Positions 1 to 12,369 of a stretch of 64,000 bases of DNA are shown piece after piece. Source of the DNA: Tilletiaria anomala UBC 951. Lineage: Eukaryota; Basidiomycota; Exobasidiomycetes; Georgefischeriales; Tilletiariaceae. Each line of letters opens with the position of its first letter. The first letter of the stretch is position 1. Made by a program: the position numbers and the translations under genes. Location of the stretch: assembly GCF_000711695.1 (NCBI RefSeq), contig NW_013546978.1:62001-126000 (forward strand). Reading direction: 5' to 3'. The notes below the pieces were generated by a model, which was not told the DNA's origin, did not search any database, and worked only from the letters and a program-made list of their open reading frames with translations.

Positions 1-2072
1 AGCACAAAGAACTGGCTCGGATCCGTGAACAACGAGCTGAGTAGTCGCAGCTCGAACGTATGCTGTCCCGAGAATGTAGACCTATGATGCTCCCCCATCG
101 CTGCGGATGCTTGATCTGAAGTTGTCGCGGTGTCATTGCTGCCGTTGCGGAAGTTGAGATCGTCGCCTGCTCCACACTTTTGGGTCGAGACGATGACGGT
201 GCGCGACAGGCAGTCGCCTCCGCAATCGCACTCGCCTTCCTGCAGGCGTTCTTGGTCCGCAACCGGCTGCTTCTGCTGATGCGCGCACGAGGGGGCAACG
301 ATCCACTTCTGCTGCCGAGCCTTCATGTGCCGCGCCACGGCCCAGCTGCCGGCGTTGCGCGCGGGTGAACTGTTCTGCAGCACGCACCCTTGCCAGTCCT
401 CGGCGCTGCCGACATCGATCGAATGCAGGCCCATGTCTTCGATCGACAGGATGTCGAGCGTCTCTATCGGGTTGCTTGTCTTGGGTTGGAGGAACCCCCA
501 CGGGCTCGGTGCTATCGAAGGACGGCAAGAGCGATCCTTCTCCGCGGCGGTTGCTTGGAAGGTACCTATCCCATTGACCTGCAGCCCATCGGCATCGCCA
601 ACGCTTCGGCCACCGGCTTCTCCTTGTAGCTCGAGCTCCTTCGTACCGAGGATCTGCCCTTCCAAGCAACGCTGCCGGAGTTGGGGTTGGATCAAACTAG
701 CCTCACGCGCATACATGAGCGCGTCCGTTTCGATGTCCGGATCGCTGATACCTAGGCTAGCGAAACCGCCGAGGACCGGTTCCGACAGGGTGGAAACCGG
801 CCCATCACCGCCTGCACGTGTTCCCGCTCCTATTAATACTCCACTGCTGAGCGCGATGGCATCGCCACTTCCTCCAGGCCCGAGCCGCAACATGCCAGCC
901 GGAGTAAAAAAATCCCTGGATGTCGGACACTGGTCGCGCAAATGCTGGGTGAAGCTGTCTTCGCCCATGGCATGAGGCGTCTGAAGCTGCTGCGCCCCAA
1001 AGAGCGCCGTCTGTCTCGCCCTTCCCCGCTCCTTCTCCCTTTCAGCGCCACCTTGCGAGCTGACGCTGCTGCTGCTGCTCAAGCCAAACATATTCCTCTT
1101 GCTCCTCGCAGCCGCGGGCGGCGCGACGCCTGGTGCAGTGGCGGCTGATGTGGATGCAGAGGAGCGCCAGGAGCTCTGCGAGAGGCCCTGATCCAGTCCG
1201 TAAGGTCCGAGATCCAAGCCGTCCAAGTCGAGCACGAGATCCTCGTCTCCTTTACCTTTAGGTGGATCCGGGTACGGGTACGGCGCTGCGGGCGCTGTGA
1301 CGAGGCTTGTGCTCTCATGCAAGAGTGTGTGAGGTTTGGGGGGCGACATCAAGCTGTTGCTGCTGCCCGGTGCCGTTGCAGCAGCTGCTGCTGTTGAAGA
1401 GGGCGGGTGCGCTGGTAACTGAGATGTCATCCGCTTTGGGGATGAAGCGATGAACGTGGCGGACGCCGAGGAACCGAGGCTCCACTTGGAGGAACTTGGT
1501 TCCCTCTCCCCCTCCGGCGCAGTGGGCCGCAGGAGCAGCTCATCGACGTGCGTAGCGTTTGTACTCTTGGCGGGCCTGACGGGCGGGCCATGGCTGTTGC
1601 CATTCGTGAAAACAGTTGGCGCGTCGAGGCTGCTTCGGCGACTGGTCGCATGTCTGTTCAGACTGGCGGGCCCGCCGGACGAGCGACTAGCAGCAGGCTG
1701 CCAGTCGTCGCCAGAATTGTGTTGTTTCTCGTCTCGCCCTCCAGACTTGGATCTTGACCGCGACCGTGATCGAGTGCGTATTTGCGACGAGCCGGCAGAT
1801 GCAGGCTCGACCTGCAGCGTTGGCATCTGCGCTTGCACCGGCAGGGGGAGCTCCAGCTCTCCGGCGCTCCCTCGTTTGAACAACATGCTACCCCACGTCG
1901 AAGGCGAAGGGACCATCTTGCCCTTCTTGGCTGCTATGCCCGTGCTTGTACCTGTGCCTGTGGCCACCTCCGTTCCGGCCTCCACCCTTCTCGATCCTGC
2001 GGCTTTCGCGCCCGCAGCCGTGTGAGGGCTGATCGGGAGTGGTCGGCTCGGCTGCTCGCATGTGTCGTACAT
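1..2072 (-). CDS. Large disordered protein, 3' end cut by the window edge
   Basis: An uninterrupted minus-strand frame runs from ATG 2072 to base 1 (about 690 codons) and leaves the window, so the C-terminus is missing. The start MYDTCEQPSRPLPISPH is the first ATG found near the beginning of the compositionally biased frame; the frame stays open for some distance upstream. The protein is rich in Ser, Ala, Pro and Gly. It has an Arg-Ser tract (RTRSRSRSRSKS, near residue 95), a short poly-Ser run and a Cys-rich patch (CDCGGDCLSRTVIVSTQKC, near residue 620). No known domain was recognised. A GTGAGT donor near 2435 and plausible acceptors nearer the ATG suggest a 5'UTR intron. The 3.4 kb gene-free stretch upstream and the composition suggest a nuclear regulator, but that is inference. 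Coding status is supported by the length of the frame in GC-rich DNA. Confidence 0.6.
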   Translation of the reverse strand, partial: MYDTCEQPSRPLPISPHTAAGAKAAGSRRVEAGTEVATGTGTSTGIAAKKGKMVPSPSTWGSMLFKRGSAGELELPLPVQAQMPTLQVEPASAGSSQIRTRSRSRSRSKSGGRDEKQHNSGDDWQPAASRSSGGPASLNRHATSRRSSLDAPTVFTNGNSHGPPVRPAKSTNATHVDELLLRPTAPEGEREPSSSKWSLGSSASATFIASSPKRMTSQLPAHPPSSTAAAAATAPGSSNSLMSPPKPHTLLHESTSLVTAPAAPYPYPDPPKGKGDEDLVLDLDGLDLGPYGLDQGLSQSSWRSSASTSAATAPGVAPPAAARSKRNMFGLSSSSSVSSQGGAEREKERGRARQTALFGAQQLQTPHAMGEDSFTQHLRDQCPTSRDFFTPAGMLRLGPGGSGDAIALSSGVLIGAGTRAGGDGPVSTLSEPVLGGFASLGISDPDIETDALMYAREASLIQPQLRQRCLEGQILGTKELELQGEAGGRSVGDADGLQVNGIGTFQATAAEKDRSCRPSIAPSPWGFLQPKTSNPIETLDILSIEDMGLHSIDVGSAEDWQGCVLQNSSPARNAGSWAVARHMKARQQKWIVAPSCAHQQKQPVADQERLQEGECDCGGDCLSRTVIVSTQKCGAGDDLNFRNGSNDTATTSDQASAAMGEHHRSTFSGQHTFELRLLSSLFTDPSQFFV

Positions 2073-5000
2073 CTTACTCGCGCCTCCAAGCTGAGTGTCC
2101 AGAAGACAAATCACGGACGACCGCAGGTTGAGAGTCCACCCTATCGTTGATATCCTTTCCCTACACCAGAGTAGATGGAGGACGACATGGACAAGGGTGG
2201 GACATGGCAGGAGGATGAATCTTTCCACGTGTCGAAAGTGTAGTATGAAGCAGGGGGATATGAGAATGGTCGAATGGTCAACTGAGTACGCGAAAGATGT
2301 CCGACGTTGACGGACGGAGGCTGAGTGGATCAATCGTTGACAGCTATGTGACAAGCCATAAGGCAAAATGAGTAAGCCTCGTCTTCGTTTCGATTCCATT
2401 CTGCGAGTTGCATGGCGTCGACGAGCACTCACCGTCGTCAAATCAAGAGTACCATCAAACAAAGCCAAAAGCCCCGCTCGCAAATCTATCCCGCGAGGAG
2501 CGAAGAAAGGCAAAGTGATCGCCTCAGCACATAAGCTTCGGCAACTGGGTAATGTCTGATTGCACAAAGTGATGGGTCGTCCCTTCGGCCGTGGCCTCCG
2601 CGTTACCCCTCTCCCTCCCTTTGCCCCCGACCTCTCTCGTTATTAGTCGACGAGAAGATCAAGCGAAAGCCACACGCGCCAGGTTGAGCGAGCAGTGCAC
2701 AGTGCGTGCTTTCTGAAGAAGAAGAAGATGATGACGCTGTCGATGGTGAAAAGGAGCGCGTCTCGATCATTTGCTGCTGTGCGATGGGCTCGGAGCGCTC
2801 TGCCGTCGTACGCGGAGAGGAAGGAAGGCGTCTGTTTGTTGCGACTTGGAATACGTGGCTGTTTCTGTTTAAGGCTTGACGTCACAGCCAGTTTGCTGCG
2901 TTGGTGCCGCAGAGTAGGCGATCAAGGTTGAGCGGCAGAGAAGAGGATGGCAGTTATTGCGATGCAGCTTGCAGGAGCCGTCAGACCCTTTTGATCGATG
3001 CGAATGCCCGGCACGATGCTGCGTGATTACCAAGAGGCCCACAAGGCAGCAGCCACGTTACCCAATTCTTCTCCCGAGGACGAGCGGTTGGCCTTCTTGC
3101 AATGAAGTTTGCACTCGGCTGGTGGGGTTGCTCGCTGTTGTGGTCGTAGCAGTCGCTGTCGTGTCGGTCCCCGTCCACACAGGCACTGCATACAAAGGCC
3201 AGCACCTATTTATCAATGCACAAATGTCACTTCGGCGCCGGTCCTGCTGGGTCTTGAACTGGCGGCGGCGTGAGCCGTGAAGGATGACGACTTTTCGCGA
3301 TGAATCGGTCGTTGAGTCAACCTGATTGTTGCGGAGGTGTAGAAGTGCAATGAGTGCCGCAGCATCGTTGAACACAACGGTATCCTCAAACGAAAATACT
3401 GTCCCCTTGTTGATGATAAATATTGTAGTCAATAGGTGGACGGATGAACCGAGGTGACGCTGACACCCGGCGTGGCTTTTTGAGACACACACATTCACTC
3501 CGTGGCTCTCCACCGCCAAACGCACACACTACGCTGCCGCTGGCGTTGGCGCTGCGCTCTGATGCTGTCGACGGGCCGTATTGCATGCAACGCGAAGCCA
3601 GACCAAGTCCCGCATGGTTGGCGAACAGCAGTAAAGCACACCTTCGGGTCTTATGGCGCGTCGGAGAAGTAAATTTTTTCGGGGGCGGGGAGAGGGAGCA
3701 GCACTTCATCGGCGGATACGTACAAACCAGTCCATGTTCGTACTTGGTACATATCCACCAGATAGGAGAGCAATGCCACATGGCAATAGTTTTTACTCTA
3801 CAGTCTGCTTTCCTGCCAGCTTTGCGAGCGGCCAGCCTCTGCCTCCTCACTCTGTCCTCTTCAACCTCGCCCAGACACTGGAGAATTCGAGCAGACCAAC
3901 GCATGCTCTCGCTTGCCAAAACGTTACACTTCACTATGTTTGTATCATATACCCTGGTTTCTTCGTTGATCTGACAATGGTCTGGTAATCGGTGTACAAA
4001 GGGGATCGCAGAACGACCTACTGTCATGCCAGAGAGCCCTTTGTGTTCACAGTTGATAAGAGAGTCGTCGGTGGACACTCAAAAGGGACTCACGGTGGCG
4101 AGTACAGGCGTGCCGTCTGCGCAGTGGCTACTGTGTATCTTGCCTGGCAAGCACCTTGCGCGCGTGGCGCAACCTGTCTTGAGCGACGCTGTGGACCCAA
4201 AAGGAAAAGGGGTGAGGGGCGAGGAACTCGAGAAATTTTCAGTCTTCCGGGCGTGAACTCGAGGGCTTCGCGTGGATAGACGTACTGCAGCAGGGTACTG
4301 GAGTGCTCGCGTCTCTCCCTACGTGGCTTATCAGCCAGTGGAACAGTATAGCAGAGGATATTTGGCAATCGCCGAGATACAGCACTGACCCACAGAGAAC
4401 ATTCAACCCTCTTCGACTGAGCCTTCTGGACGGCGGGCCAAGTACCCATAACATCCGTGCACACGCTGCACTGCAGCAGAGGGCGGTGAATCAGCAGTCA
4501 GGCTCTGTTTCACAAGGCACGCACCATGCTCACATGTGGAAACCTGCGGAAAGTAGAACATGGGGCGGACAGTGTATAATACACCACACGCTGCACCCTG
4601 TGCAAGAGTGCAGGTATGTACAGAGATGAGGGCAACAATTTGGGTCTTTTTTTGTAGTAACCCTATGTCTGTGTGTCGCCGCGCCCGCTCGAAGGCCTTC
4701 GACACTTCCAACCAGGCTGCTAATGAGTCAACCTTCATCATATCGGAGAAATCGCCGTTCATCATTCACAGTCATGTTCCGCACGCATCAGGCCAATAGC
4801 CCATTTACATATGCTCTGTCAAGCGCAGATGGGCTTCGGTGCAACATGCAAGTATAAACATATCTCCGACGGAACGGTTTCATGTTTTCCCGCCAGTGCT
4901 GAGCCTAGACCCCAAGACATTCAGTCGCCAGCACGACGGAGCGTGGTCGGAGCCACACTCGCGAAGGAAATGCTGATGTGTGATGGTAGTCGAGGTCGAC

Positions 5001-5512
5001 ATGCTGCCCCCTTTCTTGGTACCGTACCCGCATGCATGTCGCAGCAGTGCCATGTGCATGCCAGCGCTCAGACCTCTTCTCATCGTCATCCAGATGTCAA
5101 AAGCGCGCGTGCTGCCCTTAACCCCCGCAAGCCTCCACTGTGCGCTGCTCTGCAATGTGGACTGTACGCGTTGGTATGCTTTCACTCTTTCAACAAGATG
5201 TATTTATATGGTACAGACAAATTTTTAACGGGGTGGGACAACAAAAAAGTACGTTTTATAGCAAGCAGCGGTATGGAGTGGGGGTGATAGGCCGAGACTG
5301 ATGCGAAAGCGGATACGCGGGCGGCGCGGTTGAAAGTCGCGGTTGCGTCCTCCACTGCGCGCGCGAGGGAGCGGTGGGTGTGGAATGGTATTGTATATGT
5401 GGGTGAAGAGCTGACGGCGGGAGCAGGCGAGTTGAGTCGCGCGTGACGCCAAGGAAAAAGGAAACGAGATTCCAAAAGGCCCTCCCCCGCCTATGCAACT
5501 ATGGGTGTAGAT
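2073..5512. other. Gene-free region of 3.4 kb upstream of the left-edge gene
   Basis: Only short frames with no family resemblance and no consistent splice structure are present. The part near 2073 should be promoter and leader of the left-edge gene. The part near 5512 is 3' flank of the next gene, also on the minus strand. A lysine/arginine-rich 63-codon plus-strand frame at 2368-2559 was not accepted as a gene. Confidence 0.5.
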
Positions 5513-8500
5513 CTAGCGTCGCCTGCGCGCGCTGCTGCGAGTCGGGGTGGCAGCGGTGACGGCTGAGGTTGTGCGTGTTGACCGCGGCAGGGATGGCAGA
5601 GCGCTGGCGGCCGCGGCCAGCCTGACTATCGTCGAGGTTGCGCGCTTGGGACTGCCTGTGGCTGTGGCTGCCGGTGCCTTCTTGCCTCTCATGTTACGCG
5701 TTGCGGGAGACTTGGGTAGGTGCTTGCCGGCAGTCAACGCGTCTAGACCGCCATCTTCTGCTGGCGGTGTCGCGGAGCGCCCGGGATGCAGCGTCTTGCT
5801 CGCATCGACACCATCCTCAGCAAGGCGTTCGCGCTCAGCCTCACGCTGGTTCGCTTCCAGCATCTCAGAACGAGGCGATGCAGAGCCGTTCGGCGGATAG
5901 GGAGAAGAGCGAAGGCGAGGTCGTCCGAGGAGCTCGACGTAATCTTCCTCCTCCTCCTCCTCCTCTTCATCGTAGAATTGGTCATGATGGAACGCGCCAT
6001 CCGCTCCTTTGCCCTTGGGATCTTTTTGCTCAGCGCCCATGGCAGCATCCGTGTCAAAGTCGGCTTCGGCACTGCAAGGAGGCCGCTCGTCATCCCACAT
6101 CAAGTCGAGCTCAGAAAGCGCCGTCTGGCCTTCGAAAACCTGCGCTTCCTCCGCAACGACCGCTTCATCTTCCGCATCGCCACCCTGCGAGTCACGAGCG
6201 GAGAGTGGCGAGTCCATCCACGTGCCTGCTGGTGCGCTGCCGTCGTGTTCCGCGTCGACAGGAGCTGTAGTGGTAGCTGCCACTGTAGCGCCTTCTGCGC
6301 TATCAGCGTTGTCGAGCTCCATGTGATCGACCTCTTCGTCGTTACTCAGGGCCTTTGCGCGCAATGCATCCGACGGGCTGGCGAGCAAGATCTCGTCCTG
6401 TGGGTGCCGCAGGTGGTGAATCTGCTGGTGCGCAAGGGCCATACGGAGGAGCGAGCGCGGCATCATTTCGTCGCTGCCAGGGAAGACACTGCCCACGTTC
6501 GAGCCTGAACTCAGCACGCGTCGCATCGTCCGCCCTTCCGAAAAGGGCTGGGGCCCAACGATGAGCTTGGCTGGATTTTGCGGACTGTTGGCGAGCAGCG
6601 TCCTTTCCTCTTCCGCGTCGTGCGCACGGAGGATAGCAGCAAGTTCGGACTGTGACTGCGTCTCCTCGAACGGTAGCGACAAGGTCACCTGGCCGGCATG
6701 CTGGTCGATGCGGCGACGCGCAAGTGGCAGCGCATGGCAAAAGACCGTGTCACGCGGTTGCCGCATGATAGAAGAATCCTTACCGTCTTCCCCTTCTTCC
6801 TTCGCGCTTTGGTCCGTGCTGCTGTGCGGGCCGACTTCGTCTGCGATGGGAGGGAGCTCGCAGCTGGACACGTTCGTGCGCGGAGTCGTGGCTGGCGTAT
6901 CGTCTGCGTTCTCACGTTCTGCATCGCCCTGTTCGCTATGATGGCTGCCGTCGCTGCCCGAGCTGCCCTCTTGGTTGGCGGGGTGCTCTTCTTCAGACAC
7001 AGAGTTGCGGCGCGAGGCGCGCTGCGAGGTGCTTGCGGAGACAGAAACGAGGCGAGAGCTGGACACGGGTGGAGTTGGCTCTCCCTCTTGCTTAACAACA
7101 GCGAACTGTTTTTGCTGTTCTTGCTCTTGCTGCTCTCCTGGCAGTGTCTGTGGTTGCTGCTGCTGTTGCGAGCCATCCACGCGGAATGCTGCACCATCGA
7201 GGAGCATGATCTTGTGGAAATCGCCCTCCTCCTCCTCTTCCGCGTCACCTTCCTGCTCAGCGCGGACGTCCTCTGCGACAAGCGACGTAGCTGGCGGCGA
7301 GATGGTCTCGCGGCTCAGCGCCATGACGCGCGGCGTAGAGGCAGGAACGCGTGCAAGCGCTATAGCAGCCACAGCCCTCGGGCTGCCCGCCCCGTCGCTG
7401 TCCCCGCTTGCGCTGCTGTTGTTGCTTGGCAAATGCGTTTTGCCAGGCGACGGTGGCTGCTGTTTCTGCTTCTTGCCGCCTTTATGCCAGCTCGTCGGTG
7501 TGCGCCACATGATTGCTTCCGCCTCGTTGCGCGGTTTGAAGTGCTTGGGGCTCGTCAGAGACTTGCGCAGCTCATTGCCCGAATACGTCGTGCGCGACAG
7601 CAGCGGTGGCGGATCGTCCGCCTTGCGCGCGACGGTGGAGAACGAATCTGTCTTGCGCCGCTTGATCGAGCCGCCAGCGTCGATGTCGAGGCCATTGGCG
7701 GCATGCTTATCATCGCGTGCGATCAATAGGCGTAGACGGATGCGAGGCGTGCCCCCGGCCAGCGCGCCAGCCGCCTGCTGCTCATTTGCCAGCGCATTTG
7801 TGACTGCCCCCACGGAGGCAAGTGGACTGCTTGCTGCGACAGAGCTCTGCACAAGCGCAAGTGAAGGATGCATAACTTGGCTGAGTCTTCAAGGAATGAC
7901 GCGTGCAAATAGTCAGCTTTCCGCATCATCTGCATTTTGAGTTAGAAGAATTTCAAATGACTCACTTTCGCTTCTTCCTACCCGTACCAGTACTGTCTAT
8001 ATCACATGGCTTGTCGCTCTGTGCCGCCGAGGTATGCTCAGTCGATGAAGCAACGGGCAAAGCAGTGGCCGCTGACTCCTTGGCAGCCGACACCATCTTA
8101 ACCTTCAGCTTTGGCTTCTCCGCTTCTTTCTCCATCTCCATTTCCTTCAGCCTGTCCTTCTCTTGCACTTGCAACTTGTGCTTCTTCGCCGGCTTGAACT
8201 TGTCCACTGAATGCCCCGCTCCCGTGCTCACGATACCGGCTGCAGCAGCAGCAGCCGGTGCAGCGGCCGGCACCGCCGGTTTCGGCTCGAGCTTGGCGTT
8301 GCGCGCAGGGACCTCGCGCACAAGGCGTGTCGATAAGCGCCGACCTGACTGCACATGCCCTTGCACTATCGCCGATGCGGACGCTGCCGTCCCTGTGGCT
8401 GCTGTGGCCGATGAGAGAGGTGCAGCTGGCACAGCGCCTGGAGCCGACGCCAGCGATGAAGCCGCGGTGCTGCGCGTTGATCTCGTCCGGCGCCCCTCAG

Positions 8501-10382
8501 AAACGGCATATCCTGCCGACGCTGGTGCGAGTCCAGGGGCTAAGGCAGGCGCAGAGCGTGTTTCTGGTGCCGGCATTGGGCTCGCCACTAACGCTGATGA
8601 CGAGGACGCAAGCGCGCCGGCCGCATGAGTGGAGCCTGACACTGCGTCGCGTTCCTGTGAGATGGACGTTCGCCGTTTCGGGCGGATGGCGGCTGCTGGC
8701 GCTGGTGCAGTCCCTGGCGACATGGATGCCGACGTTTGACCTGGAGCAGAAGAGGTTGACGATGAAGATGGCAACGGCACATCTGGATCTGCAGCAGCCT
8801 TATGGACCACGGCGCCAGGCTGCGCTGGCAATTGGGCGTCCGTCTCGGCCTTGCGCTTCTGGCCTCTCGGCGCGTCCGGCGGCTGTGCTGGTACTTGTGC
8901 TTTTGCTGATGCTGGTGCGGGTACTGGCGCCGCGGACGATGCAGACGATACCGCTGTGGTCAAATTAGCGGTCGGTTGCGAATTAGAAGCGGGGACAAAC
9001 TGATCGCTTGTCGTTGCCGGCGGTGCCGTAATCGCACTTGCTGTTGCTAGCGCTGTGCAAGGTACGAGCAGCGCTTCGGCTTCGAGTGCCTCAGTCTCTG
9101 CTTCAGCACTTGCGCCCACGCCTGCACCCGTGCCCGCATCCTCCTTCGCGGCGGGCGCGACAGTGACGACACATTCGTCCTCGCGCTTGAGCTCGACGTC
9201 ATCAAGCTCCGGCGCAGTCTCAGCTCTTTTCGAGAGCGGTGCATTGTACTTCGAGTGCGCCGCGGCGCTCGAGTCTACCGCGCCTGCTGCCGATACTGCT
9301 GTTGCTGAAGATGCTGGTGACCCAATCGAAGGCGGCGGCAGTGCTGTGCCTACACCCCCACCCGGCCCGAAGCCTACATCGGACCTTGAAGCAGACCCGG
9401 CGCCGTTAGTGACCGGCGGCGTCTGCGGGAGCTTTGCATCGTGCGCTGCAGCCTGCGCGATGCGGAGCTGGCACTCAGCCTCGTCAGCGCTGTGCCTGCC
9501 GCTTTTTGCGTCGCGCGCGCCAGCAGCCTGCAGCAGTGCCTGGGCTGCGGGTGGCGCCTCGCTGCCATTGACGAGCGGCCGGATATGCTTGCTGGTCGTC
9601 GGATCCAACAGCGGCAGCGGTGCAAGCGCCAAGATAGCGGTGACTCTCGACAGCGGCTGCAGTTCCACAATGTCCTGCTCGGGGTGTTCGCGACCCTGCT
9701 CCGCCACCGCCGACGGAGAGGGCTGCTGCGTTTTGCTCTTGCTTTGCCCTCCTGCACCTGCTTCTCCCCCTCTCCCTGCCCCTGCCACCGCCACCGCTGC
9801 CCCTTTGGCCTTGTCGCCACTCGCGTCCTTGCTGGGTGACGCAGCGGTAGAAATGCCAGGGATCGGCAGAAGCGACAAAGCGGATGCATGCTTGAAGCGC
9901 GCGGCGGCCGCTGAGGATGCGGACGCTGCTGCTGCTGGTGTTGGTGTTGCTGCTGCTGGTGCTGTTAAGGAGGAAAATGCTGATGATGATGAGTGCGCCA
10001 AATTTGTTTTCGCAGCAAGCGTCGACTTGGAAGTCACAGGCGCACCATGCTGCTGCTGCTGCTGGGAAGCCGGTGTCTTTGGGGCGCGGCCCTTAACTTT
10101 GGTTATGGGTGTGGCTCCTGCTGTTGCGGTTGCTGCTGTTGCTGATACAAGGGGGGTGGCGGCAGCTGGAGATGCAGCAGCTGCTGCGAGTCGCCCGGAG
10201 GAGCGTGTCGACCTCGCTTGGGTCGTTTTTGCCTTTCCAGCAGCAGCAGCTGCTGCTGCTGCAGGTGGTGGGGCGGATGCTGATGACGACGCTGGAGCTG
10301 CTGACGCTGACGCCGGTGCTGGCACTTGTGCTAGAGACGCTGCGGCTGTCGCCGCTCTAGTTGAGCGCGTCGATGTGCCCAT
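5513..10382 (-). CDS. Two-exon 1594-residue disordered nuclear protein
   Basis: Exons 10382-7966 and 7880-5513 are joined by an 85-nt intron with a GTGAGT donor at 7965, a CTGAC branch-like site and an acceptor ending ACTCAG at 7881. Splicing removes the TGA that closes the first frame and fuses two long open frames in phase, giving about 1594 residues. The ATG at 10382 opens MGTSTRSTRAATAAASL. The N-terminal half is Ala/Ser/Pro low complexity. Basic clusters that could be nuclear localisation signals include RGQKRKAE, FKPAKKHKLQ and TGRKKRK just before the intron, then GSIKRRKT after it. A run of glutamates (YDEEEEEEEEDY) sits near the C-terminus, and the end is Arg-rich (SSARRRR). No domain was recognised. 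It could be a chromatin or transcription factor, but only the nuclear signals and composition support that. The acceptor six bases earlier (CTTGAAG) would also keep frame. Confidence 0.65.
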
Positions 10383-12369
10383 TCTTGCGTTTATCCTGAA
10401 GAGGCTGCGCTACGCAACGCTACGTTGCGCTCGCTCAGCAGAGACGTTGCGGCAGGCTTCGTGGCATGCGTGCCGCGCCGCGCCGTGCTGTGTTGAGGCT
10501 TCCGAGATAGACGGAGGGTGCGGTCGAGCGTTCAAAGTATGTCAGCAAACCAAGTCAGCCGGGGCAGGAGCAGGATGGAGTGGATTGAATGAGATGCGAC
10601 TCACCTCGATCGATAGCAAGGTCCACTCTGCCTGCGCTCGCCCCACGCCCTATGGCTGGCCAAGTTGGGCGGGTTCTTGGCCCAGCTTGACTTCTGGCAA
10701 GCGCACCACTACGGTACTCCTCGCCTCGTTTCGTTCTGGCAGTTCCGACTTCCAGCCTGCTCGCTCACTCGTTGTGCGGACGCCCGCCTTGCCATCGGCG
10801 TGCGGTGGCCGCTCGCTCAGTGCTCCGTCTGTGCTTGGTGGCGGGCGCTGCAGCCCATCGGAAGCGCTGTGCGTTGGGAGGGGGCGTGATGAGATGGATG
10901 CGGCCTCTTGCTGCTGTGCTGCCCGTGTCGTCGAGCAGACATGTGGGGTATGTTCCGCAGAGAGCTCGAGCTTCACGAGCTGCTGCGGACGGACAAAGGC
11001 GGATGCGCAGTATGCAGCAGAAGCGACGAGCGGGAAAGCACGTCTGCGCTCGTGTACGTGTGCTGGGTCGTGCTTCGGCAGAGGGCAGCCAAGAGGGACT
11101 GCGCCGGGTTTTTGCAGTGTATCGTGTTTTGGTGGGGGCGGGTCGGTGTGAGCTGTTCGCGAAGATCGTGCGCGTGCTTGCTTGCTCGCACAAGCCGGAC
11201 AGAGTCGCCCTTCCTCGGATCGATGGCAACGTTGTCGTCGTAGGCGCTGGTGACCGCGGCGGTCTTGTGTAATGGTATGCTTGCTTGCTGCTGGATCCCG
11301 GGCATCGGTCTCTCCCCAGCGTGTGAGATGCCCAGCGGCGACGACGAGGAGAGCAGCCGGCACGAAGAGGACGATCGATGGTCTTGGTAGCATGCTGGTT
11401 CGATGTGCCCTCTCTGCTGTTCTGTTTTGGCTGTGGGTGGGCGTGACGCCGAAGTGTGTGAGTGTGCACTGCCAACTAGCTGGGCCAGCGCCAGAGACAG
11501 CACCAGCCCACTCTCTCGGTCTGCTGCCGAGCCTTGGGGGGAAAAGGGGGAGGGAGGGGACGAGGGCCTAGGCCAGACTGCACTGCACAGGGCTGAGCTG
11601 AGCGTGAGAAGATGTGGCCGCACTGCACTGCACAACAACCGGCGGAATCCACCAGCAAACACACGCTGAGAGTCCAGGCAGGCAGTGCGCGTCAAGTTCG
11701 ACAAACTTTATGTGAAAACAAAATAAAATAAAATTTACATAGTATTACGTACCGTCATTCAAACCTGTGCATTAGTGCAAGGGTGCAGGGGCGCTTTGCT
11801 GCACAACACTAGCACCAGTCCCAGTCCCAGCGAGTCATGTGCATCGTCGGCCCTGCAGCGGCCTTCACACGCCAACGTTCATCTTTATATGGCTTCAGAA
11901 CCTGCGCTGTGCAGCCTGCATCTGCTCCTGTTTCCAAGGCACGCCGGCATGCAGTGCGCTACGTGCTCACCTCCCCGTTCAAGTCTCACCGGCGCCGGTT
12001 TCTTTTCTCTCTTTTTCCATTGACTGCCCTTTTTATTCTTGGTTGCTCGCCCCTCGTCTTCCTCCCGTCTGCGGCTGCGACGATCCTTTTCCTGCGAGCT
12101 AGCATTCAATTAAATTCCATCATGGCCTGCAGCAACGCGCGGACGAAGAAGAGCAAGCACGCGCGAATACATGGCCATATAGAGAGAATCGTTTCGCTCG
12201 GCATCAAGGAGACGCCCATGTCTTGCAAACGTGTGCGCAGTGCTGCTAGAAATACAGAGGACAGACTGGTGCTGTTCAGACAGTCTCACAGTCCTTGCTG
12301 GACAGTAGATGGATCCCAGACGGAAGGGGGGAAGGACGGTCGCGCAGTGTCGAAGGGACCGGTGCAATC
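10383..12369. other. Gene-free region of 2 kb between two minus-strand genes
   Basis: Several overlapping minus-strand frames of 230-250 codons occupy different frames over the same bases and match nothing known, so they are read as chance frames in GC-rich DNA. A GTGAGT donor near 10594 may belong to a 5'UTR intron of the downstream disordered-protein gene. An AT-rich tract lies at about 11705-11755. Confidence 0.5.

Noticed and set aside
9055-11151. Plus-strand open frame of 698 codons antisense to the disordered-protein gene
   Set aside because: It is the mirror of Ala/Ser/Gln-coding GCN/AGC repeats on the other strand, begins with a long low-complexity run and continues into the promoter region. 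The minus-strand reading has splice-supported continuity.
10650-11704. Three overlapping minus-strand frames of 236-247 codons
   Set aside because: They occupy the same bases in different frames, show no family features and lie in the upstream region of a gene. They are read as chance frames in GC-rich DNA.
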